Shown: positions 6,253 through 14,583 of the stretch, in pieces
How positions within the stretch are numbered: position 1 is the first letter of the stretch
Layout: each line of letters opens with the position of its first letter
Source of the DNA: an uncultured Christensenella sp.
Lineage (GTDB): Bacteria > Bacillota > Clostridia > Christensenellales > UBA3700
DNA length: 25,020 nt
Direction: 5' to 3'
Assembly: GCA_910577795.1 (NCBI GenBank)
Contig: CAJTNW010000008.1
Location: 26,085-51,104 of the forward strand
Notes under the pieces: model-generated
The model's database searches: none
What the model saw: only the letters and a program-made list of their open reading frames with translations
Told to the model about the DNA's origin: nothing
Translations under genes and position numbers: made by a program

Positions 6253-7800
6253 ATGCAAATAGTTATATGTATAGTTTTTGCAATATTGCTAGTTTTTGCT
6301 GCAATAAGAAATATAAATATTATACAACTGCAAAGTTATAGTTTAGGATTTTTTGGAGCGGAGACAAATTATCAAATAGGTCTTTATGCAATGGTTTTTA
6401 TTGCAGAAGTTTTATGCCTAGTACTATCTTTAATAAATGTTGCAACTTGGTATGCGATGCTACTATCATTCGCTCTTCCAATTAGTGTTTATGTAATTGT
6501 GGATTTGGTCAGAAAATCTAAAACACCTTTGGTAGTAACAGCAAGAGTTATGCGTTATTTTGTATTGTTTACATTGTTTACACTTTCTTTGTTTGGCGGT
6601 GTTTATTATTTGTCTTTAGTAACAAAAATATCTATTTTTTATTTTGTATGGATTAATTTTTTGTTAACCCCATTAGTAGTAAGATTAGCCTTTTTAATTA
6701 TAAGTCCGCTTGAAAAACATATTCATAACAAGTATTTTTTAAAAGCGGTAAAAAAACTTGATGAGTGCCAAAACCTTATGAAAATCGGTATTACAGGCTC
6801 TTATGGCAAAACATCTGTAAAAAATATTATGGCAACAATACTTAGTGAGTCATTTGAAGTTATTGCATCTCCATTTAGTTACAATACACCTATGGGGTTA
6901 GCAAAAAGTGTAAATGAAATTACTGAAAGCACACAAGTATTTATAATGGAAATTGGTGCTAGAAAAATAGGTGATGTCGCAAAAATTGCAAAGGCACTAA
7001 AACCACAAGTTGGAGTAATTACTGGTATTGCCGCACAACATCTTAAAACTTTTGGCAGTGTTGAAGATGTTATGCGTGGAAAGTATGAACTTATAGAGGC
7101 ATTGGATAGTAATGGCTTAGCGGTTTTTAATGGCGAAAATGCAAGAGTTAAAAATATGTACGATAGATGTATTTTGCCTAATAAAATGATTACAAGTATG
7201 GATAGTGGCAACATTTGTGTAGAAAACTTGGTAACTACAACAGAAGGCAGTATGTTTGATTTGAAAATTGGTGATAGCATACGTAATTGTCATACTAAAC
7301 TTGTTGGCAGACATAATATAGAAAATATTTTGCTTGCAGTAACTGTTGCTGTTGGACTTGGAATGGATATTGATAGTATCAGTTATGGTATAGAAAAATT
7401 GGAATTTACACCACATAGATTAGAAGTGATAAAGGCAAATGGAATTACTATCATAGACGATAGTTACAATGCTAATGAGGTTGGAGTAAAAGTTGCTTTG
7501 GATACACTTTCTATGTTTGATAGCAGAAAAGTAGTTTTATGTCAAGGAATAGTTGAAGGTGGCGAAAAAGAAGAGGAAATCAATTATAATTTGGGTGTAA
7601 AAATGTCTAGTGTTGCAGATATTGCAATTTTAGTTGGCAAACTTGCAGATAAATTGCAAAAAGGTTTGATAGATAGTGGCTATAATCCAACAAGGATAAT
7701 TAAATTTAAAAACCTAAGAGAGGCACAAACTGCTTTTAAAGATACTTTGCGTGCTGGAGATGTACTATTGCTGTTAAATGATTTGCCAGATAATTATTAG
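6253..7800 (+). CDS. Membrane-anchored Mur ligase (MurF-like)
   Basis: 515 residues preceded by a strong AAGGAGG (6240-6246). Residues 1 to about 155 hold four or five hydrophobic segments. The Mur ligase central domain follows: ATP loop TGSYGKTS at 181-188, MEIGARKIGDV at 232-242, and AQHLKTFGS at 261-269. The C-terminal domain has HRLEVI and DDSYNANE, the MurF-type DSYNANP signature. MurF joins D-Ala-D-Ala to the UDP-MurNAc-tripeptide, and the next gene makes D-Ala-D-Ala, which supports that role. Odd point: the usual soluble N-terminal UDP-binding domain of MurF is replaced by a membrane domain. It may be the MurF of this lineage or a ligase acting on a membrane-bound substrate. Confidence 0.85.
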   Translation: MQIVICIVFAILLVFAAIRNINIIQLQSYSLGFFGAETNYQIGLYAMVFIAEVLCLVLSLINVATWYAMLLSFALPISVYVIVDLVRKSKTPLVVTARVMRYFVLFTLFTLSLFGGVYYLSLVTKISIFYFVWINFLLTPLVVRLAFLIISPLEKHIHNKYFLKAVKKLDECQNLMKIGITGSYGKTSVKNIMATILSESFEVIASPFSYNTPMGLAKSVNEITESTQVFIMEIGARKIGDVAKIAKALKPQVGVITGIAAQHLKTFGSVEDVMRGKYELIEALDSNGLAVFNGENARVKNMYDRCILPNKMITSMDSGNICVENLVTTTEGSMFDLKIGDSIRNCHTKLVGRHNIENILLAVTVAVGLGMDIDSISYGIEKLEFTPHRLEVIKANGITIIDDSYNANEVGVKVALDTLSMFDSRKVVLCQGIVEGGEKEEEINYNLGVKMSSVADIAILVGKLADKLQKGLIDSGYNPTRIIKFKNLREAQTAFKDTLRAGDVLLLLNDLPDNY

Positions 7801-7809
7801 GAGGTGGAT

Positions 7810-8940
7810 ATGTTGAAAGTTGCTGTATTTTTTGGTGGAGATAGTGTAGAATCAGATATTAGTGTAATAACAGGCATAGGGGCTTTGTCAGCATTGGATT
7901 CAAGTAAATATCAAGGCATTGCGGTTTATGTGCGTGATAATAAATTTTGGATAGCAAACGAGCAAAAGGCTTTAAGTGTGGGTATATATTCTAAATTTAA
8001 CAAAGCAAATTTTAAGCAAGTTTATGTGTCAAATAAAAGATTAGTTTTTGCAAAAAGTAAGTTTAAAGAAAAATACATAGATATAGATATCGCCTTATTG
8101 TGTACGCATGGTGGCAATTGTGAAAATGGTGGTTTGCAAGGCTTACTAGAAATAAATGATATACCTTACACTAGCACAGATATTGCTAGGTCTGCAATAT
8201 GTATGGATAAATCATTAACTCATATTTTTGCAACGAAAATCGGGGTTAAAAACGTAAATTATACATTGGTTAATGATAAAATTACGGAAGAAGGGATAGA
8301 AGAAATATTTAATCAATTTAACAAAAATGTGGTTGTAAAGCCAAACAGTTTAGGCTCTTCAGTTGGAGTTCAGGCAGTAAATGATAGTAAACAAATTTAT
8401 AAAGCAATTCAAAATGCGTTGAGATATGATAAATATGCCTTAATAGAACAAAAAGTGGATAATCTTGTAGAATTTAACTGTGCCGCTGTATATAGCGGAA
8501 AAGAGATACTTTTGAGTGATGTGGATATTCCTGTAAGAAGTAAAGAGATTTTAGATTTTGAAGACAAATATCTTATGTTTAATGGCAAAGCAGAACAGGA
8601 AAAGTTTGAACTTACATCTGCTTTAAAAAAGCAAATATTACAAACTACAAAAAAGGTTTATGATGAGTTAGGTTTGTTTGGTGTTGTAAGAATAGATTAT
8701 TTGTACGATAGTGCTATAAACGAACTTTATTTAAACGAAATAAATACTATTCCAGGGTCTATGGCATATTATTTATTTGCAAATTGCGGTATAGATTTAA
8801 TGGATTTAACGGATATCCTTATAGAGGCAGGACTTGCAAGATATAAAGAAAATAAAGCACTAATTAAAAAATTTGATAGTAGTTTATTAACTCTTAGCGA
8901 AAATAGTTCGCCTAAACTATTGCAAAAATTTCATAAATGA
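7810..8940 (+). CDS. ddl: D-alanine--D-alanine ligase
   Basis: A 376-residue ATP-grasp ligase. Residues that match E. coli DdlB active-site positions are visible: Glu14 in SVESDIS, HGGNCENGGLQG at 100-111, VKPNSLGSSVGV at 177-188, Lys253-Tyr254 in FEDKY (Lys215/Tyr216 in DdlB), Arg294 and Asp296 in VRIDY, and Glu310/Asn312 in NEINTIPG. Keeping the Tyr at the DdlB-216 position argues for D-Ala-D-Ala rather than the D-lactate-type enzyme. The sequence is otherwise divergent. The ATG at 7810 is chosen because AGGAGG ends about 6 nt before it; the in-frame GTG at 7804 sits inside that Shine-Dalgarno. It lies 9 nt after the Mur ligase and is last in the operon. Confidence 0.9.
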   Translation: MLKVAVFFGGDSVESDISVITGIGALSALDSSKYQGIAVYVRDNKFWIANEQKALSVGIYSKFNKANFKQVYVSNKRLVFAKSKFKEKYIDIDIALLCTHGGNCENGGLQGLLEINDIPYTSTDIARSAICMDKSLTHIFATKIGVKNVNYTLVNDKITEEGIEEIFNQFNKNVVVKPNSLGSSVGVQAVNDSKQIYKAIQNALRYDKYALIEQKVDNLVEFNCAAVYSGKEILLSDVDIPVRSKEILDFEDKYLMFNGKAEQEKFELTSALKKQILQTTKKVYDELGLFGVVRIDYLYDSAINELYLNEINTIPGSMAYYLFANCGIDLMDLTDILIEAGLARYKENKALIKKFDSSLLTLSENSSPKLLQKFHK

Positions 8941-8948
8941 TATATAAT
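8920..8948 (+). promoter_or_regulatory. Promoter of icd inside the end of ddl
   Basis: -35 TTGCAA (8920-8925), 17-nt spacer, perfect -10 TATAAT (8943-8948). The predicted start near 8955 leaves a leader of about 26 nt with AAGGAAGGA before the icd ATG. Confidence 0.75.
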
Positions 8949-8980
8949 AACTATATATTTTAGCAAGGAAGGAACTACTT

Positions 8981-10189
8981 ATGAATAAAATTAAAATGAC
9001 TACACCTATTGTTGAGATGCAAGGCGATGAGATGACAAGGCTTATTTGGGATTGGATTAAAGAGATTTTGATTGAGCCTTATGTTGATTTAAAAACTGAG
9101 TTTTACGATTTAGGTTTGGTAGAAAGAGATAAAACTAATGACCAAGTGACTATTGATGCTTCACTTGCAATTAAAAAATATGGTGTTGGTGTAAAATGTG
9201 CAACAATAACACCAAACACTCAAAGAATGAGCGAATATAATTTAAAGCAAATGTGGAAGTCTCCAAATGGTACAATAAGGGCTATTTTGGACGGAACTGT
9301 ATTCCGTGCACCTATTTTGGTAAAAGGTATTACTCCTTATATTCCAACTTGGGAAAAACCTATTACAATTGCACGTCATGCTTATGGTGATATTTATAAA
9401 AATGTTGAGGCAAAAGTTGCAAAAGGTGGAAAAGCAAAACTTGTTATAGAAGATAAAGATGGCACAAGAGAAATAGAGATTTTTGATTATACTAAAACTG
9501 CAGGTGTATGTATGGGTATGCATAATACAGATAACTCTATTATCAGTTTTGCAAAATCTTGCTTTAACTATGCCTTAGAGACTAAACAAGATGTTTGGTT
9601 TTCATCAAAGGATACAATAAGCAAAATTTATGACCATAGATTTAAAGATATTTTTAATGAAGTTTTTGAGACTGAATATAAAGAAAAATTTGAAAAAGCA
9701 GGTATTGAATATTTTTACACATTAATAGACGATGCTGTTGCAAGAGTTGTACGTAGTAATGGCGGATTTATATGGGCTTGTAAAAACTATGATGGTGATG
9801 TTATGTCAGATATGGTAGCAACTGCGTTTGGTAGTCTTGCTATGATGACAAGTGTTTTGGTAGCACCAGATGGTGTTATGGAGTTTGAGGCTGCTCATGG
9901 TACAGTTACAAGACATTACTATAAATATCAAAAAGGTGAAAGCACATCAACAAATCCAATAGCAACTATTTTTGCATGGACTGGTGCATTCCGCAAACGT
10001 GGTCAACTTGATAATAACGAGCAATTGGTAAAATATGCAGATGCAGTAGAAAAAGCGAGCATCAAAACAATAGAATCAGGATTTATGACAGGTGACTTAG
10101 CGCTAATATTCAAAAATGATGCAGTAAAAGTTACTAAGTGCGAAACAAAAGAATTTTTAAAGAAAATTGCAGAAAATATTCAACTATAA
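8981..10189 (+). CDS. icd: NADP-dependent isocitrate dehydrogenase, eukaryote-like class
   Basis: 402 residues that align end to end with cytosolic IDH1-type enzymes rather than with E. coli Icd. Substrate residues fall at the same numbers as in human IDH1: Ser94 and Arg100 in SPNGTIR, Arg109 in VFRAP, Arg132 in ARHAYGD. Metal-binding Asp residues are in NYDGDVMSD, and EAAHGTVTRHYY carries the Arg-His pair that reads the NADP 2'-phosphate. It makes 2-oxoglutarate and NADPH in the cytoplasm. It has its own promoter at the end of ddl and a strong terminator behind it, so it is probably monocistronic. Confidence 0.96.
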   Translation: MNKIKMTTPIVEMQGDEMTRLIWDWIKEILIEPYVDLKTEFYDLGLVERDKTNDQVTIDASLAIKKYGVGVKCATITPNTQRMSEYNLKQMWKSPNGTIRAILDGTVFRAPILVKGITPYIPTWEKPITIARHAYGDIYKNVEAKVAKGGKAKLVIEDKDGTREIEIFDYTKTAGVCMGMHNTDNSIISFAKSCFNYALETKQDVWFSSKDTISKIYDHRFKDIFNEVFETEYKEKFEKAGIEYFYTLIDDAVARVVRSNGGFIWACKNYDGDVMSDMVATAFGSLAMMTSVLVAPDGVMEFEAAHGTVTRHYYKYQKGESTSTNPIATIFAWTGAFRKRGQLDNNEQLVKYADAVEKASIKTIESGFMTGDLALIFKNDAVKVTKCETKEFLKKIAENIQL

Positions 10190-10200
10190 AACATAGTATA

Positions 10201-10236
10201 AACAAAAATTACCGACATTGGTCGGTAATTTTTGTT
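10201..10236. terminator. Bidirectional terminator between icd and the convergent gene
   Basis: A 16-bp inverted repeat (10201-10216 with 10221-10236) with a 4-nt loop; core ATTACCGAC/GTCGGTAAT with an A-tract on the left and TTTTTGTTTTA on the right. It can stop icd on the plus strand and the 10248-11039 gene on the minus strand. Confidence 0.9.
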
Positions 10237-10247
10237 TTATCATATAA

Positions 10248-11039
10248 TTATTTTATATCGGTATAATGTAAAAAATTGTTTTCTTCTGGTGGAGTGATTT
10301 TTTCCTTTTTGCAAAAATCTAAAAAAGATTTTGGGATTTCAATATATTTGTCAATATTAATCTCAGTAAAATCTATTCGTCTATCTTCGGTAGATATATA
10401 CAAAGGCATATTATCTTTAATAGCAAGTTTAGTTGTTACTTTATTTGGATTTTTAGTATTATTGCAAACAATTATATTCGTAACATTATTTTCACTTTTT
10501 TCAATTTTTGCATTGCCTCTAATTTTTTCAAAGTAAAATTTATCAGGTGCTAATTTTTCATTATTTTTAATCCATACATTGTGCTTTTTAACAAATTTAA
10601 ATTTCTTCTTTTGTCCAAAATTAACAATAAAGTATTTTTTACAATTTTTATCCCAATATACAAACATTGGTTTACCATCATCAAAGTAGCAAAATATGTT
10701 TATTTGTACATTTTTAAAATGTGTAATAATAATTATAAGAAAGGCAGTATCCCAAACGAGTAAAAACAAAGCAATCCATAAATTACTAGTAGACTTCATT
10801 ATCCAAGGGATAAAAGCAAATGCTATTACTAAAAATATTGCAATTGCTATACCTCTAATTATCCATAATTTTGTAGGACTTTTGTAAGCAGGATAATAAA
10901 TACCAATAAAATTTTGGATATTATTATAACATTCTTTTGCTGTATTTATGGCTTCTTTATTTTTTCCTTTGTTATTTTTTTCTAATTTAGTTGTATCTTC
11001 AATTTCTTCTTCAATATTTTCTGTTAACTTGTCTTTCAT
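10248..11039 (-). CDS. Two-TM membrane protein of unknown function
   Basis: 263 residues. A charged N-terminus rich in Glu, Lys and Asn (1-35) is followed by two close transmembrane segments at about 59-80 and 87-107. The remaining 150 or so residues look like a soluble domain rich in Lys, Asn and aromatics, with strand patterns such as PMFVYWDKNCKKYFIVNFG. No catalytic motif is recognised. It starts one base after the rqcH stop and uses an AAGGAG that lies inside the rqcH 3' end, so translation is probably coupled to rqcH. That link makes a role near the ribosome or membrane-bound translation conceivable, but this is only context. The sequence does not show function. Confidence 0.8.
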   Translation of the reverse strand: MKDKLTENIEEEIEDTTKLEKNNKGKNKEAINTAKECYNNIQNFIGIYYPAYKSPTKLWIIRGIAIAIFLVIAFAFIPWIMKSTSNLWIALFLLVWDTAFLIIIITHFKNVQINIFCYFDDGKPMFVYWDKNCKKYFIVNFGQKKKFKFVKKHNVWIKNNEKLAPDKFYFEKIRGNAKIEKSENNVTNIIVCNNTKNPNKVTTKLAIKDNMPLYISTEDRRIDFTEINIDKYIEIPKSFLDFCKKEKITPPEENNFLHYTDIK

Positions 11040-11040
11040 G

Positions 11041-12765
11041 CTAATTCTCCTTTTTATAATCTTTATATTGCTCAGGTCTTACATAAGCAGTTTTTTGATT
11101 TGTATAAGTTACCATTCCAAGTTTGCCGTTAGGATTTCGTTTAACAAATTTTTTCATTGTATAGTCAACGGCTACTTTGTCGCTATTTGCACCAGCAGAG
11201 TAATATGCTGTAACTTGTGCAGCAAAAGTTATTACATCATCAGGTGGCACTTCTCCCTCTGTAAAAATAATAGTGTGCGAGCCATGATAGTTTAAAGCAT
11301 GTAACCAAATATCTCCACCATTTGCAGTTTTAAATGTAAGTTTATCATTTTGAAAATTATTTTTACCCACTGCAATAATGTAATTATTATATTCATAAAT
11401 AATAGGTTTACCTTCTTTTACAGATTTAGGAAGTTTAGTTTTCATTTTTTTAATTGCACCTATTTGATATAATTCTTCCTCTATTTGAAATAAATCAGCG
11501 GTTAAATTGCAATTGTTAAGAGTTTGCTCAATAGTTTCAATATATTTTAAATCTTCTTCTGTCTCTTCTATTTGATTTAAAATAATATTAAGTGTTCTCT
11601 TTAATTTGTTATACTTTTTAAAGTAGTCCTGTGCTATTTTGGAAGGTGAGTATTGTGGATTTAATTGTATAGTTATTTCTTCCATATCAGGGCTGTAATA
11701 ATCTACACATTGTAGAATAGTGTCGCCTTTTTTTAATTTATAAAGGTTGGAAGTAATAAGTTCACCATACTTTTTATATTCTTCCATTTTATTACATTCG
11801 GTGAGTTTGTCATTTGCTTTTTGTAATTTTTTTTGATTACGGCTTTTATATTTTTTTATTGCACTTGCCAAATGTTTTGATTTTTCTCTATGTCTTTCAT
11901 CTAAGTCTTTTTTAAGTGTTAAACTTTCAATTGCCATAGATAAATTGTCGCATTTTTTAAAATTTAAGTCTTGTGAGTCATAAATAGTAGTAAAGTAATC
12001 AAGGCTATTTCCATTATTATCTGTGCAATAGCATGGCATATATATGTCACTAGTATATATGTTGAAAAATTTATATATTGTATCTGTCAGTTTTTCTACG
12101 TTAAGTGGAATTTGTGTTGTGTCTATTCCGGATTTAAATATTATTTCTTCAGCAGTTATTAAACTTAAGCCACTTATGCCATTGCATAAATATTTTTTTA
12201 AATCTCCACCTTTAAATTCATTTAGTAATTTGATTATTGCGTCTTTATTGCTTGGCAAAAGTTTTGTTTGTTCAGGAGTTGTATATGCGCAAGATGGCAA
12301 TACGCATCTTTTTGTTGCAGCATCAAATGATACTTGTTTAATTGCGTCTGTAATAATATATTTGCTGTTTAATAGTAAAATATTGCTGTATCTTCCCATC
12401 ATTTCGCAAATTAGGTGAAGTTTTACAATATCTTTCATTTCAGTTTTTGAAATTATTGTAATGTCAAATATTCTGTCTTCGTTAAGTATACCAATACTTT
12501 CTATTATGCCAGATGTCAAATATTTTCTTAAATGCATACAAAAAGATGGTGCAGTAACAGGATTTTCCTTTTTTACACTTGTCAAATGTATTCTTGGATT
12601 TTGTGCATTTGCAGAAACTACCAAATTAAATTTTTGACCTTTAGAACGTATAGATAGGGTTATTTCATCTTTTTCTGGCTGATAAATTTTTTCTATTTTT
12701 CCGCCAGATAGTGTATAATTCAATTCTTCGCTTAAGGCTTTTAAAGTAACTAAATCGTTTGGCAT
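11041..12765 (-). CDS. rqcH: Ribosome quality-control protein RqcH (NFACT family)
   Basis: 574 residues. NFACT-N covers about 1-250 with MHLRKYL at 77-83 and the Asp97-Arg98 pair in LNEDRIF, at the same numbers as the pair needed in B. subtilis RqcH. A middle coiled-coil stretch (about 290-430) is rich in Lys and Glu. The C-terminal NFACT-R part has GGDIWLHALNYHGSH. RqcH binds 50S subunits blocked by peptidyl-tRNA and adds alanine tails that mark the chain for proteases such as ClpXP. The ATG at 12765 is chosen: AAGGAGA is upstream, and the longer frame start at 12795 lies upstream of the predicted -10 box, so it would not be in the mRNA. Older annotations call the family fibronectin-binding protein. 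Confidence 0.95.
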   Translation of the reverse strand: MPNDLVTLKALSEELNYTLSGGKIEKIYQPEKDEITLSIRSKGQKFNLVVSANAQNPRIHLTSVKKENPVTAPSFCMHLRKYLTSGIIESIGILNEDRIFDITIISKTEMKDIVKLHLICEMMGRYSNILLLNSKYIITDAIKQVSFDAATKRCVLPSCAYTTPEQTKLLPSNKDAIIKLLNEFKGGDLKKYLCNGISGLSLITAEEIIFKSGIDTTQIPLNVEKLTDTIYKFFNIYTSDIYMPCYCTDNNGNSLDYFTTIYDSQDLNFKKCDNLSMAIESLTLKKDLDERHREKSKHLASAIKKYKSRNQKKLQKANDKLTECNKMEEYKKYGELITSNLYKLKKGDTILQCVDYYSPDMEEITIQLNPQYSPSKIAQDYFKKYNKLKRTLNIILNQIEETEEDLKYIETIEQTLNNCNLTADLFQIEEELYQIGAIKKMKTKLPKSVKEGKPIIYEYNNYIIAVGKNNFQNDKLTFKTANGGDIWLHALNYHGSHTIIFTEGEVPPDDVITFAAQVTAYYSAGANSDKVAVDYTMKKFVKRNPNGKLGMVTYTNQKTAYVRPEQYKDYKKEN

Positions 12766-12786
12766 AATATTTCTCCTTACTTTGCT

Positions 12787-12815
12787 ATTATACATTATTT
12801 TTTTATAAATATCAA
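12787..12815 (-). promoter_or_regulatory. Promoter of rqcH
   Basis: On the minus strand -35 TTGATA (12810-12815), 17-nt spacer, perfect -10 TATAAT (12787-12792). The predicted start is near 12780, leaving a short leader with AAGGAGA. Confidence 0.8.
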
Positions 12816-12842
12816 TAAATTTTGTAAAATCGTGTTAAATTA

Positions 12843-12871
12843 TTGCAATTTAATTTAAAGTGTGTTAAGAT
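12843..12871 (+). promoter_or_regulatory. Promoter of tig
   Basis: -35 TTGCAA (12843-12848), 17-nt spacer, -10 TAAGAT (12866-12871) with an extended TG motif at 12863-12864. Divergent from the rqcH promoter. Confidence 0.6.
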
Positions 12872-12904
12872 ATATGCTAGTAGAAAAATTTAGGAGAAAT
12901 TGTG

Positions 12905-14191
12905 ATGAATTACAATAAAGAAATTTTAGAAAATAGTGAAATTAAATATGTAGTAGAGGCTGATAGCAGTGCTTGGCAAAATGCTATCCGTGAGGCTTAT
13001 AACAAAACTAAGCATAAGTTTAATATTGAAGGATTCCGAAAAGGTAAAGCACCTTTTTCAGTAATTACTAGAATGTATGGTGTTGCTGTATTTTTTGATG
13101 ACGCTTTGGATATTATATTGCCTGAACTTTATTCAGAACTTCTTCAAAAAGAAACTGAATTAGTACCAGTTGCAAGACCTGGTGTAGATATTACTGCTAT
13201 TTCTGATACAGAATTAAAAGTTGCTTTTATTGTAACTGTTAGCCCTGAATTTACTTTAGGTGAATACAAAGATTTAAAACTTAAAAAAGTTTCAAGCAAA
13301 GTAACTGAAGAAATGATAGCAGAAGAATTGACTAAAGCACAAGAAAAAGCAGGTGCATGGGAAAATGTAACTGACAGACCTTGTCAAAAATTTGACACAG
13401 TTGTAATTGATTATTCTGGTAGTGTAAATGGTGTTAAATTTGAAGGTGGCACTGCAGAAAAACAAAACTTGGAACTTGGCTCTGGTATGTTTATACCTGG
13501 ATTTGAAGAGCAAGTTGAAGGTATGGCTATTGGAGAAGAAAAAGATATTACTGTTAAATTCCCAGAAGATTATGGTCAAAGTGATTTGGCTGGCAGAGAT
13601 GCTGTATTTGCTATTAAATTGCATGAAATTAAAACAAAAGTATTGCCAGAGTTGAATGACGAGTTTGCAAAAGATGTAAGCGAGTTTGATACTCTTGACG
13701 AGTATAAAAAAGATATTAAAGCAAACTTAAAGAAAACTGCTGAAGAAAAAGCACAAAGAGAAATGGAAAATGCTTTGCTAGACAAAATTGCTGAGAATAC
13801 ACAAATTAACATACCTGACGTTATGGTTGAAGAGCAAATTGAAGAAATGATTCAAGAGTTTGAATACAGAATTCAATATCAAGGTATGAAAGTAGAAGAT
13901 TATTACAAATATACAAATTCTTCAAGAGATGAGTTAAAATTGCGTTATAATGAGCAAGCACAAAAACAAGTTAAAATGAGACTTATTATGGATGCTATTA
14001 TTAAAGCAGAAGGTATCAAAGCGGAAGAGGCTGAAATTGAAGCAAAAATTGCCGACTTTGCAAAAGGTCAAAATGTAAGTGTTGAGGAATTTAAATCAAA
14101 AATGAATTCTTCATTACAAAATTATATAGAGAATGAAATTGTTACTAATAAAATGATTGATTTCTTAATGGCAAACAATAAATTTGCATAA
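12905..14191 (+). CDS. tig: Trigger factor
   Basis: A 428-residue ribosome-bound chaperone and peptidyl-prolyl isomerase. The ribosome-docking signature GFRKGKAP is at residues 43-50. The FKBP-type PPIase domain lies at about 155-245 (FDTVVIDYSG, FIPGFEEQVEGM). The Glu/Lys-rich helical C-terminal chaperone arms follow to the end, and the length is normal. I prefer the ATG at 12905 (8 nt after AGGAG) over the GTG at 12902, which would add only one residue. A terminator follows, so clpP is not obligatorily co-transcribed, although the tig-clpP-clpX order is the common one in bacteria. Divergent from rqcH. Confidence 0.97.
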   Translation: MNYNKEILENSEIKYVVEADSSAWQNAIREAYNKTKHKFNIEGFRKGKAPFSVITRMYGVAVFFDDALDIILPELYSELLQKETELVPVARPGVDITAISDTELKVAFIVTVSPEFTLGEYKDLKLKKVSSKVTEEMIAEELTKAQEKAGAWENVTDRPCQKFDTVVIDYSGSVNGVKFEGGTAEKQNLELGSGMFIPGFEEQVEGMAIGEEKDITVKFPEDYGQSDLAGRDAVFAIKLHEIKTKVLPELNDEFAKDVSEFDTLDEYKKDIKANLKKTAEEKAQREMENALLDKIAENTQINIPDVMVEEQIEEMIQEFEYRIQYQGMKVEDYYKYTNSSRDELKLRYNEQAQKQVKMRLIMDAIIKAEGIKAEEAEIEAKIADFAKGQNVSVEEFKSKMNSSLQNYIENEIVTNKMIDFLMANNKFA

Positions 14192-14224
14192 TTTATAATT
14201 ATACATTTTTTAATTTGGCATAAT

Positions 14225-14284
14225 TACTCAGCAGAGATGGACGCATTTTGCTTTTGTTAAATTTTCTTTGCTGAGTATTTTTTT
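14225..14284 (+). terminator. Terminator of tig with an unusually long loop
   Basis: TACTCAGCA (14225-14233) pairs with TGCTGAGTA (14269-14277), nine pairs, followed by a T-run to 14284. The 35-nt region between the arms is much longer than a usual terminator loop and shows only weak internal structure. Confidence 0.8.
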
Positions 14285-14313
14285 ATGATAAAGAAATTTG
14301 TTTTTTATTTTAT

Positions 14314-14322
14314 TTTGTCGAA
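14314..14322 (+). promoter_or_regulatory. Perfect match to the Spo0A box consensus, site 1
   Basis: TTTGTCGAA matches the 0A-box consensus TTTGTCRAA exactly. It lies upstream of a candidate promoter (TTTACA 14332-14337, 18 nt, TATAAG 14356-14361), centred at about -50. Binding by Spo0A is not demonstrated; no sporulation gene is in the window. Confidence 0.45.
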
Positions 14323-14331
14323 AATTCTGTA

Positions 14332-14361
14332 TTTACAATTAATTTCGATAATAAATATAAG
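14332..14361 (+). promoter_or_regulatory. Candidate promoter P1 in the tig-clpP gap
   Basis: -35 TTTACA, 18-nt spacer, -10 TATAAG. The segment GTATTTACAA around the -35 is repeated exactly 57 nt downstream at P2. Confidence 0.4.
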
Positions 14362-14373
14362 TAATTTATAAAT

Positions 14374-14382
14374 TTCGACAAA
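14374..14382 (-). promoter_or_regulatory. Perfect match to the Spo0A box consensus, site 2
   Basis: On the minus strand TTTGTCGAA, an exact consensus match. It faces site 1, with a 7-of-9 match between them (14344-14352, minus). It lies 7 nt before the -35 of candidate promoter P2. Confidence 0.45.
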
Positions 14383-14388
14383 AAAGTA

Positions 14389-14417
14389 TTTACAACGGAA
14401 GATTTATAATATATATT
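14389..14417 (+). promoter_or_regulatory. Candidate promoter P2 in the tig-clpP gap
   Basis: -35 TTTACA (14389-14394), 17-nt spacer, -10 TATATT (14412-14417). It would start about 210 nt before clpP. No ORF with a ribosome binding site is seen between P1/P2 and clpP. Confidence 0.45.
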
Positions 14418-14556
14418 AAAGTTGTAAGATAGTAATTAATTTAATTTTAATAAAGTGTGACATAATTAGACATTATAGTATAAATTATTAAATTTTTAAT
14501 GAATAGATTATACTAAATGGGCAATTTATAAAGGATATAAAAAAATATTTTTACTT

Positions 14557-14583
14557 AAAACTGTTAATAAATCAAACAGTTTT
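14557..14583 (+). promoter_or_regulatory. 9-9-9 dyad over the clpP-proximal promoter, candidate operator
   Basis: AAAACTGTT and AACAGTTTT are exact inverted repeats of 9 nt separated by 9 nt. The dyad covers the -35 and most of the spacer of the candidate clpP promoter. Arm and spacer lengths match the CIRCE layout but the sequence is not CIRCE, nor is it a CtsR site. Confidence 0.5.

Noticed and set aside
12766..12795. Longer start of rqcH (ATG at 12795)
   Set aside because: It is upstream of the predicted -10 box and has no ribosome binding site.
14557..14583. CIRCE element
   Set aside because: Arm and spacer lengths fit, but the sequence AAAACTGTT/AACAGTTTT does not match TTAGCACTC/GAGTGCTAA.
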